The notes under the pieces were generated by a model that was not told the origin of the DNA, made no database searches, and saw only the letters and a program-made list of their open reading frames with translations. DNA of 64,000 bases from Ciona savignyi. Taxonomy: Eukaryota > Chordata > Ascidiacea > Phlebobranchia > Cionidae. Position numbers and translations under genes: made by a program. Within the stretch, counting starts at the first letter, position 1. Every line of letters starts with the position of its first letter. Positions 44,701 to 56,700 of the stretch are shown piece by piece. The stretch lies in contig CH003176.1 of assembly GCA_000149265.1 (NCBI GenBank), forward strand, positions 393,734 through 457,733, in the 5' to 3' direction.

Positions 44701-47700
44701 CTGAACATGGCGTGGCATAACAAGCAAAACCGTCGCCACGTATTTTTGTCTCGCGTCTTAAAATTGCTTTATTGCGCAAACACTAATCCATGTACACACA
44801 ACAACCAGCAGCAACTGCAACGGCGCCACGACGAGTTCAATTGTTGGTTTTAATCTCGAGCCAGCTTAAAGAATAGTGGTTCATAATCGACTTTAATACC
44901 GCAGATTGATTGATTACTTGCACTCTCGTCTGATTAATGTAGAACATGAACGCCTTCGCTCAAAATGGGAATTTGTGTTGTTTTAGTCCGCGTTCTCGGC
45001 GTACTTTTGAACGCGTAATTGCCGTTTTTGATTGATTTAAAACGCTAATATTTTGACTATCTAGTAAACAGTCTCGTTTCTACCCTCGTTAGAATATTTT
45101 AATATAAACGAAAACTGGAGTCGCAGTGTCATCATTAATATTTTATCTTTAACCGCACCAGGAATAACTAAGTTTCAGCAGCTGAATTATTATATAACCC
45201 GCAGTGTCCGGCAATGAAACGGTAAATTAAAAACCTCAATCCTGACAGATTCTGCATTGAAATTGTGGTGCGAAAAGCTAATAATCCCGTTTTAATCTAG
45301 GCGGCCGGCGACTATTCGACTAGCCGTCAAACCGTTAATCACCTCTCATAATTCTCCTTCGTATTTCTTTAAACAATTACAAACTGGTAATTTAGGCTTA
45401 GAAATTGTGCGATTTCTTCAGTACTCATTGATTTAAAAATACCGGAAACCTCACATATGGTTAGACTAGTCGCGTCGAAATAACATGTTTATCTTCAATC
45501 TAGGAAAAAATGCATTCACCGTATATATAAAAACCATAACGGTTAAATAATTTAACAAATTTAATGTTTTTTTATGGCTTAGGATTGTTTCTACTATATG
45601 CCACGTTACATTATTTTTTCCTTGTTTTGGCCGCTTTTGTGTTTTATTTTGTCGTTTCTTTTGCATTACAGCTAATACCGCCTTACCCGGATAATTTGTT
45701 AAAATTCTTTCTTACCCACAGCTGCCAAACTTAATCCATAGGCTGTAAACAAACAGATATCACTTTAGCATTTTTAAGGTTAGGAGAATCCGGATAGAAG
45801 GATAATCACGAAAAATTAACCGAGTAATGTCCGGCATATACCGCAATTTACTTAAAATGTTTATTTTTAACTGAATCTACCAAAAAAATTTTTATTGCTC
45901 GGATATGATGTTTTTGTTTTTTTTATTCCTTGGATATGATGCTTGGATTAAACCACGCTTTAAGTGCATTGTGCGCGCAACAGTGTACAGTCTCACTATT
46001 ACCCGAGGCGTTCGCAACGTGTATATTTGATTTTTATCTCATATCTTGATACTGCTCCGTCAAGCTTAAAGCTGTACACAACCCGAATAACGTGACCCCA
46101 CAACTGAGTTGTTTTGTGCTCGGCTCTTGTTTTAATTCGATTTCCATGGTCGTGATAATCTTGAAATCCTAGACATATTGTTAACAAGCGAAGGTTAGTT
46201 CCACGATTACCGGAAAACATAACGGTTTGGCCGACGCTGATAATTCGTTGCATACGCGTGGAATTCGTACTTTCAATTTTCTGCTTGAAAAGTGGATTTG
46301 GTTCAGCATTTTGGGGATTTAGCTTGTCAGTTCGTTTATGTTAGCGTTTGAACGCTGGGCTCATACTCTTTCTCAGATTACCGATTGGGATCGCAAAACA
46401 ACTTGGCTGGAAAGTACATTGGTCTGGTTTAACCTTCGCAATCTTGATCAAGATTCGCACTAAACATCGTTTGCGTCTTTAAAAAAGTTTTTTTCTTCCC
46501 TACCAATTATCGAACCCATAATGGTCTTATCACAATGTTTTAAATGACATTCTTTGTATAAATCGATGGCAGGAAGCATCCAAACTGACCCTTTTGGCCG
46601 TCTTGGCAAATCAATCAAATAACTTTCAATCAAATAACTGTTTACCCCACTTGTTGACTTCAAGTTTACCACCCGTGCTCCAAAGTCTGTTTCAATAGTG
46701 ACCGGCCCATAACTAATCCAGGCTTCAGACTGCAGCCGTCCGATCGTTATCGGACGATTACAAGTTTTGTAGCTTTCAAGATATAAAGCGTCAAATCGCC
46801 CTGTTTGCTGCAGCTTTTGCAAACAAAGCGTTATCTGAATGCCACCATCTTCACATTTGTTGTTTGACAACCCATCGGTGCATTTTAATGGATCACGCCC
46901 TTGCAATCGACATATTTAGGTCGAACGGAAACCCGGAAATTTGAATTGCTGTTTTCGTAACTATCTACACTCGTCCCGGCGAATAAACAAGTGAGTTAAA
47001 ACGCGGCCTGGTTCGACCATGTAAACATATCACCAGTATCCGTGGAGCAGTAGTTTTAATAGTTTTCCTGGAAGCCAGTACGATGAAGCTCGTTTGATTT
47101 CTACGAAAACGTTCAACTGGACAGTCGCACGCCGTATGATGGACAACTACAAATAAACCCATGCTTGTGACTAACGACTCTGACGGTCTTGGTCGCATTC
47201 CGAAACAGGGTTGGATAGTTAACTGAGTGGATACGGCTCGAGTTCATCCGACCGTCTATACGATTTCACTGGCGGCCTTGAACAAAGGTGCAAGTGACCA
47301 GTCGATTAAGCAGAAGGAATTCGACGTGAAACGAAATCAATCAATGTTGACAACTATGCCGTCTAGTAGATAGCCCGAATGTAAACCACATCAAGACCTT
47401 TTGGGGTCGCGGGGACAGAACTCACGTAGGTGGTTTCGATCGGTCATATTCTAGCCTAAAGTGACGACAACTTTTGGCAAAGGTTAATTGGGATGAACGA
47501 ATCGATTTTGCTGGTTGATATACTTCGTGTATACGGAAAATGTACAGCATGGTTAAAGGCGTCTTGCTAGAAACCGTAAAACGTTTCTTACATGTTAACA
47601 GATAAATGAAACATTTAAGATGAACCGCACTGCGAGCTTAATTTGTACCAGCACCGCAAGTTTGAACCCCATTTCTCAGCCTCGTGAAGTCTGTTGATAT

Positions 47701-50700
47701 TATCACTCTTAGATAAGATCTCTCGAGCCTGCAAAAATGTGACTAACTGGGAGTCTAATATGCAACAGTAAAAGTAACTCTAATCGAGTTTTGGCAGTCT
47801 ATCAAGCTAAATTCAATTTAATGTTGGTTGATAAAGGTCAATATGCTGCTAGTGAGAATTTCCACCCGTGTTAAACCTTAACAACAGGCTGTTTGTCGTT
47901 GTACAAGTCATGCTGAGTCGACGGCTTACAGTGAAACACAATATCCGATAAAAATAAGTAAAAGATAACGTGCTTAATGTGATACAAGTTGCACAAGTAA
48001 CGTTGTAGGGTTACCCTTTCTCAATGTATGGACTTAAAATACTTTAAGATAGAACTAGATCATTATTGCCTTTTGTTGCATGTTTATACGGTGATACAAT
48101 AAGCAAATATTTTTAATATAAATCAAGAGACAATAAGCAAATATTTTTAATATAAATAAAAAAAAACAGTAAACGCGGCAAAAAACAGGGGAAAACTAAA
48201 AGGAGGGAAAGCGGGAAGACGGAAGGGAGGAAACTGCACACTAAAATATAGATTAGGGTATTAGAGTTAATTTTAAAGTTGGGGTTGATGCTAGTGTTAG
48301 TTTTGGGGTTTAGATAAGTGTTTAGGGCAGCCGTTTCCCTCCTTCCCTCTTTCCCTTCTTTTAGTGTTGCCGGCAATAACAACATGTCGGGCTAGTTGAA
48401 ATAAAATAAAAGTCAGCGATTGGACGCGGCTGTTGAATCCATAAACTCTGATCCCGCAGAAAAAGCGTTAATTTCAAACGGCAGTCGATCTTATTAACTT
48501 TTGTGGTTGCAGGTTACAGCCGAATCCCAAGAATCAAAACTCCACTCTGAAGTCGAAAGTCTCATCCGAGTTATAAGGGAAAGAGAGGCGGCAATCGTCA
48601 GCAGAATTAAAGATACAAAGGTAAAACTATATGTTGTGTTTTTAAAACCTCAAAATTTACCAGAAGACACATCTTCCGGTTCTGTTGATATTTGTAAAAT
48701 AGTAGAGCGTCTTTATTTTCAGCAGTTTTACATTTTCGAGTTTGTTATAGGCTTGTTTCGTTCTTTTTTTTAGTTCCTTTCAAATTAACCACTCCCCGAC
48801 GAGAAAATTACCAGGTAGTGACTGAGAATAATCCCTTGGAAAGGAACCCTTGGCATTGCCATTAAAGTGCTGCAAAATCTGGTAGCAAACGAGTACAAAC
48901 GGTGGTTTTGAGTGTTTTGTCTGGTGGAATCACTGGCGTGATTCATTTGCGCCCACGAGTTTTGCGCTTCGCTTTCCGCTGATGTTTTGAAGTGAGAGTT
49001 AGTAATTGCGTGTTTTCTGTATTTTTCCATCTGAATCACTTTGCGGGAGAAATACTTTGGTTTCCACTTTTGTCGTAAAAATGTGCATCTGTAGCTTTTA
49101 AAATTCGGGAAATTGTGAATTTCATTTGCAGTCTGGCGTCTGATCACAAGATAAATTTCCTCGGTCCCGTTAAACGAAGTTGTAAAGAGTAAGACGTATT
49201 ATAAGAGCGGTAGTTACTCTCATTTTATATATATATTGATCAAGGCAGCATAATTCTGTTTTAAATTTCTCTTTCAATAGGTGAATGGAGAATATTATTT
49301 TTCAAACGGTTCTTTTATATTCCTACGAGCTCAAATGCGATCACAACTCGCGCTGGGCCCAAGAAAACCGCACACTATTGTGCTGCGCCGACGGCTTTCA
49401 GTATGGGTAACGGCCAAACATGGTAATTTTGAGCATCCACGGAAAGTCATCATTCATCAGTCGCTTGCTTGGGGTGTGTTCCCCCTGACTCACGGATTAT
49501 TTGTAGGAATATGTTCGACCTGTGTTGGTACTGAAATTAAGAAAAATCGAAAACAAATAGACGCGTGTTTGCTGAGCAAATAAAACCGATGCATTTTTTC
49601 CTATTTTCAACCGAAAGTTGCGCCACCGCAACCTACGCTGGTTCCTTGTTTGTTTCAACACGAAACTTATACCCGTGTAATGTGGTCCTTATCTGACTCG
49701 GCTTGAGTCATTCGTCTGGTTCCTGCCAATCATTTGTTCCTCGAATGCTCTGCGCAACGCAGGTCCGGCAGTTGCTTGTTTACCGAATTTCCCACATCTC
49801 CAAAGCATCCATCAAGCAGCTTGTACAGGTGATATGAGATGGTATCGTTTCAAAATGAACAACACCCATTGTTATGTACGTCAAGCGCCACTTCCTTATT
49901 CATGAAACTACTGTTTGCTAAATGTCCGTCCACGCATAACATTATACAAAACGCTCGTGTTTTCCCCAAACTGTTTGCTCAACACACTGCACTTTACGGG
50001 GATTTCACACGCGACTGATTTTGTCTTCTCAAATGTAAATTGTTCATTGGTGGAACAGTTCCCAGCTGGGTTAAAATCACGTAAACTGAAGACTTTCACG
50101 GACCCAAACTAAACAAACTTTGGGCAAAATTACGCATGAAAACGCAAAGAGGACGAATTTAAAACCGAGGAAAGAGTTGACACACCTTCCAGAATTCAGG
50201 TTGGGATTTTTTCGAAAGAAACTGTCCCCGAATTTTACTCACAAAATCTTCCTAAACGTTGTGTTTGTTGTGCGTCAGTACGGTTAGCGGGATCCATTAT
50301 AAGTTGCGCATTTGCCAAGTTTTTAATGTAAACCAAACACAACGGACTTGAAAGACATCTCTCTGACCTAAGTTCAAACCATTTTCTCCATTCCATGCCG
50401 CTAAATGATACTAATAAACTGACCATTGTGATGAACTTTTAATCTTGCACAGTTCCGTGGTTATATTTGTGTACATAGCGACGGACTGCTGGAATAAAGG
50501 TCACCGCCCCTGCAGTGTTACTGCAGCGTTTAAGGCTTCTAATCTGTACATGGTGTTTGTATTTACTAAGATTTAATGGCAACTTAGCTTGCCGGTTCAG
50601 GTTTAGCGCGTCTAGTACTAGGAAACTTACCTTTGGCACCATCTGTTTTTTTAGAGTGCCTACATTGGCTGAACTTCCGATGACTCCTTAAACCATTGGC

Positions 50701-53700
50701 ATTGAATAGTTTTTTCTGAGAATCGTTGTTTTAACTAAAATTTCTTCTTCAGACCACCCGACTACGGAAGCTTACCCAAGAAGTGACGTCATCCCGCCAA
50801 TGTCTGGAGTCTCTGCACAGTGTGGAAGATATCACGAATGATGTCATTGCTCAGGAGGACAACTACGCCACATTCATGAAGGTACGTTGTCGTAGGCTCG
50901 GTTAAAACACATTTTTTTAATTTACTTGCGTTGTAGGGTCAGTTAAAAACGCATACATAAAATGCGTACGTCGTCGGCTTGGTTAAAAACGGATCTATTA
51001 ATGTACGTGTGTTGTGGGCTGGGGGTAATTAAGATACCTGCGTTTTAGGCTCAGTTAAAAACGCATTTAATAAGGTGCGTGCGTCGCAGGATCAGTTAAA
51101 CGCGAATATTTTGGCAGCTTGGGTGTTGATTCTCAAGTAGCGTCGAAGATCTAGATTTTACGCACTGTCAACTTTGGAAGCAATCTTCGGCCGTGCAGTG
51201 AAACTATTTAAATTGGATAATAAGAGTTTCCTTCACTTCATCTTTTCGAAGCGTTGTCTGTAAGGCATCCTCCTCGTCCGTTCGATCGTGTTTTCCCAAA
51301 ACTGTTTCGATCTGTGCCGTTTTCCCATAAAATCGCGGCCCAGATAAACCACCGACACTAAACATATCAAACTTCAAACGGCGCCGCCAATACTCCGGGT
51401 AACGTAAGCAGACTGTGGACAGAGTTCGCCGATTAAGAACCATCTATCCCACGTTCTATGCAGTTGCAGGGTAAACCAAAAGGACTATGTTCCTCGTTAT
51501 TATGTAAGTAATAACTTGCGGTGTGTCAGGGGTGTCCAATGTTGTTTGAATATTCGTCGAAAATGCGCGGATGGTACGTCGTTGTTCGCAGAATTACGAA
51601 AAAGGCGCACAAAGGACTTTCGCCTATTATACTTCTTTATTGAATCTTCGAGCTCCAAACCGCAACTGCACGACGGTTCTTTATTAAATTTGAGGCTAGA
51701 CGAGCCCGCTTTGTAGAATGCGGTTTAAGTGAAGCATAAATCATGCGCGAAAACGGTATCGCGCCGTCTGGACATGAAAATATAATTCATTTGTCAGTTT
51801 TCGTTGCCCGTGAGTCAAATGTGGCGCCCGAGTGTACAGCCATCGCTTCAAAAACATCAACAACCTGATTTTAAAATTGAATTGGCCGAGGTATTTGAAG
51901 ACGTGGTATTCGGAACCACTCGTATTGCAGGATGTAGCAGGATTGCAACATCCTGTATACTTTACAAAGCTGCTTTGAAACTCAACTCGAGATAGTTCTG
52001 CTAATGACTTTTAAATGAATAATGCTCGTTGCTATTTAATACGGGTCCTAAAAGAAGAAAATGATAAAAAAAACGTTTGTGTAAATACAAGACTGTATTT
52101 AGAAGCATTGATTTAATCTTTTAAAAGCTAACCGTTAACGGCACGACGTTTGAAACCTCATTAAACTTCTTTATATTTTTGGCTCTGCCTTAATCGACCT
52201 GCTGAGTAAATACCTACGCCCCGTTGGTCCTATACACTGTTCTCTAAATATAGGTTCAGGCACTATAGCTTGCTTCTTTTTAAGCAATCTGTCAATATAG
52301 GTAATTTGTGAAGCCGAAAACAGTTTCAAATTCAATTGGCGCCAACATGCTTAGAATTTACCTTGGGTTCTGCGAAACTATTTGGGGTGTCGGAAGCCGG
52401 GGTTATAACTGACCCCTATAGGGTTGTGAACCCTAACCTCCACCTGTCCACCGATTATCGAATTACAAAGAGAAACAGCCTTATCAGCGTTTACGAAACA
52501 CGTTTCTTTTAAATCCGATCCTAAAAATGCAAAAGAAACAAAACAGAATTAGGGTTTTAATTTACTTTCGGCCCATCCACCCATGCACAACTGGTACTCG
52601 GAGATATTTTCTCAAGCCACCGCAACGTCCTTAGTCCCGCTGGTTACAAGGGTTTGACATGACAGAGTGTAATGTATACTGGGGCCGATTAATTAGCCCA
52701 CAGAAACGCGCGCGCAACATACTTTCGCAGCGGCGAACCGTACAGCAAAATCAACTTAACCTTGACCTTTTTCTTGCTGCCAGATACGCGGTTTGCGGTC
52801 CAGTGTTCCCTCAAACCACCGCCCACGTTTGTGTTCCGTTAAAAAAATAAAATCGGGCAACACTTTAGTCCCAAGCACATATGCTCGGTAGTGTAGGTAG
52901 TGTTCTGAGCCGAAGCAATTTGCGTACAGCGAAGCGTTGCCTCATTAAAATATGTCGCCCCTGAGCTTAGCGCGTCTAATTATTCCAATTTTGGTGGGTC
53001 TGCTTAGAGAATATAGACTTAACAGACAACTCTATAGTGTGATGTATTATCCTGCTTTGCTTGTAAATAAACCGATCTATCTTCTTTTGCAGAACTCAAA
53101 GATCACCCTTGACAGGTAAATGAGTTATGTCGCCCTCTTTATTTCGTAACAAAATGCCTTCAACAAAATGCCTTTTCTCAGGATCACGCAAACCAACTCT
53201 TTGGCCCAGAAGATCACCGCGCCCGACTGCGACATCGAGTGTCCGGGATTTTACCTTGATTTCTCCCAAGAGCGCGCGATGTTGGAGAGAATGAACATCA
53301 TGGAAGGTGAGACGGGGTGTCCCCCGTGTGGCCGAATGGTTAAAGCGACCGATATATACAGACTTACATAAAAAAAACGGTCCTAGACACGAACACAGCC
53401 TGGGTTCGAAACTTAGCTCGGATAAAAAAAGACGGGGTGTCCTCTTCGGTCAAATGGTTAACGTAACCGAAAATCATTTTGATTTTTTATACACATTCAG
53501 TCTTAATGACAATCCTATCCGCGGTTCAAATCTTAGTTCTTTCGGTAAAAGGGGAACATTTAATAAACGATCGTATGGCCGAATGGTTAACGCAACTAAT
53601 ATGTATCCAGATTTCTATTCCGTAAAGTTCTTACTGATAAGCCCACAATGGGTTTGAATATTACCTCGTAAAAATAGGGCGAATGTAATGAACAGCCAGG

Positions 53701-56700
53701 TAATTTGCTCGATGCAATGAAAAAACTGAACCTCGTGAAAACTCCAACTCTTGTACGATACTTAGCCCGGTAAAAAAGTAACTGGGTATAACAAACACCG
53801 TATAGAGATGGTGACCTTTTCCATCTTGCGACAAACACCCATGCGTTCCGCGTTCCGCTAAATAACTCCGGCTTTCGCATTGTTTACATTTCGACAAGGT
53901 GCTGTTTATTGTGAAGTTCCAATATCTCAGAATGTTTTGAATTTTTTAAGAAAACCTTTTTCGATAGCTCATCAAACGTACCTTTGGATCAGTGACGCAC
54001 GTAGCCGTTTCTAAATGAATCATAATGTCCGCCATTACTTTGATTTCTTGGCTATCTTTTCGCCTTTAACGATCCTTTGTCTGGGATACGCCGTTTATCC
54101 GGTGTCTAGCCCTTTTCCTTTATTTAAATCCTCTCCGTGTATTTGAACCCATCTCTACGTGTTGTTCCCAAAGCATCATGTGAATTGACAACAATTGACC
54201 GTTTAATTAAAGTTGAAGAAAAGCGGGGGGGACGTGTGTAAGAGGCCCTCGAGAACATATTTGTATAATTTGTGGCGAAATAATGTAAACCGGAAATCGG
54301 TATGCGCAGGTCTTGGGTATGAATGGGGCTCGGGCAATCGCTGGCATTGACACGAAACACTCGTAACAAATGACTCGGCAATGGCGATTGTTGCGAGACA
54401 ATTGCAGCTGGAGGATGTCACGAGTGCAGTATTATGACGACGCGAGCACACAATGCGAGCGAGATGGCACGGGCAACATTTCAACGTCAGCTCTGTTTTT
54501 TCGCTTTGTTTCCGTAGCCAGGGAAGTTCGCGGCTTGGGCCCTCGCCACGTGACGCGATTGGGTCTTTATGACGTCGGCAGTTGCATCATAGATCACCGA
54601 ACAAGGCGTTGTTTATTTCGACACAACCGCGCTTCTTTCGACTCCGGTAATGGGTGCAGCGATGAGAAATTTCAAAAATTGGTCTGTGTAGTTGCATTCG
54701 GGTATTCAAGCGAAGTCAAGAACTCGTTTGCAACCGTCCGTAGTAACGCGCTTCACGGATGTTATGGCTAAAACAACAACCCTTAACCACTAACATTTTA
54801 AAATACGCTTTAAAATGTGCAATTCGCCATAATAATCACATATTATCGGCGAAATGGCAACATTTTGTTTCTAGTTTGGCAACATTTTTGTTTCCGACAC
54901 AATATACGCACGCGACATTTCGTCGCATGATAGAATAATCATCTACATGTCTGGAATCGACACGGATACGCGAACATACGGACGTGATTCCGTGCCGCCT
55001 GACTGGTCCCCATTATGTATGTGTATTTTGGAACGGGTCTCGCTTGTGTGGCGGGGGCGTAGGGGGATTACCTTATTAGGGTAACAGAGGGTCTGGAATG
55101 TTATTGCGCTAAAGGTCGCAGCCGGAAAATGCATGTCGAGTTTATAATATACGCGGAATGTTATTACACGGTCGTATTTCGGGAAGATTACGTAATAAAT
55201 CCTAATCTTCTGCGCCCCACCATTTGATTAATTGTTTGTAACTGACTAATAGCTTGTTTAACAAACAAAAATCAACCTTGGTTCGTGAAAATACGGAATT
55301 TCCGCCCGATAAGGATAATGTTGGCAATTGTGGCCTTTTCGTGTTTGTTGTTTAAGGCCATTTCCTATGTTACAAAACGCGGTTATAGTCCTGAATGGGG
55401 GCTAAATAAACTACCTCGAGATTATGGATGATGCCGATCTTGACGTCAGAGCGCTAAAATTGATGTTTAGACTTGAAACGCTCCAATATTAGTGCAGGAA
55501 ATCTAAGGCCGAGCTCATAAGCTGGTAATAACCTGTCTGGTAAAATTAGGTTACACCGGGTAATGCCGAAAGTACGGCGTGCTTTATTGTTGTTGTAATG
55601 AAAATTGGCTGTTTTACCCAAACAAAGTAGAGATTTTTTACCGGAAGCTTTTTGCTTTAATGAAATAAGATTTTTAAAGAATCTTTTTAAAAAATCTTGG
55701 ATCGAATGTGGTATCAAATTTGCGGGTGGCGCCGCCGGCTGCACGGTATGCTGCCTCTTAATGACGTTTCCCCCCTTTTCGGCGGGTACTTTTATTAAAT
55801 TTTCAGATAAACATGTTTGGGTTCGACGGCAAATTGGGTCACACGGTGGTGAAGAAACTGCCGATTCATCTGTCATTGAAAATTTTCAAAATAAACGTAA
55901 TTTCCCTGTCCAGGCTACCGGTCGAATTAATAAAACTCAAGTCACTGCGGTCTATCGTCCTTTCCATTTCTCCTACCCAAACTGGCTGTCTCAGGGTGTA
56001 CATTACGTCAAGTGGCCCCTTTGTATTGCTTTGTTGTGAAATTCCATGAAACCGTTTCCGAGTTTCAAGTGCGCTAAGGGAGAGGCATCTGTAGAACGGT
56101 GTCGACTTCCAATTATTTATAGCGAACCGATAAAAACGGAACGTTGAATCGGGTTCGAGATGGCAACGTTTAAACACCTGTTGTTAACTTGATTCTGCGC
56201 CAGTAGAATGCAGCCCATTCTCGTATATCACAAAAAAGACTAAAAAAGAGACAAAATTTAACCTAATTTTCTTAATGCTTTTGTTTCTTAATAAAACGTA
56301 AGATCACGAAGATACCTCGCTAAACTCTAAACCTTTTTAGCCCCTTCCCCCCCCAAAATATGCGAAGAACTATGCACGCAATCACACGACAAAGTCACTA
56401 TCCAGTGGAGATCGCCCGACCATCGCCATGTAGCCGCCTACGAGTTGCAGTACGCCGTGGACAACAACAAGGTCTCCGACAACAGCACACAAGAAGGGTG
56501 GATGGTAGGTGGAGACCGATCATAAGTTGAACCATGTTTAACATTCAATGGAAACGCACAAGAGCGTTATTACACAATCGGTAGTTTACCTTATGGCTGT
56601 CGTCAGGTCAACCACGCTATTTCATTGTGTTTAATACGGCTCAGGCATTACTACAGCTTTATTCCAGTCAATTTCTAATCGGGTTCATGAAGTGTCCTTT

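Noticed and set aside
46460-46906. 148-codon minus-strand open frame in a midline intron
   Set aside because: Part of it overlaps tRNA-like SINE sequence, there are no domain motifs, and no splice partners or poly(A) signal in support.
53326-53680. Three tRNA genes in a row
   Set aside because: The A- and B-box-like parts are too far apart and the acceptor stems do not pair; the same sequence is dispersed in the window, so these are SINEs.
55605-56049. Two overlapping plus-strand frames (144 and 78 codons) before the FN3 exon
   Set aside because: They lie in an intron, with no recognisable motif; the leucine-rich look of the shorter one does not follow LRR spacing.
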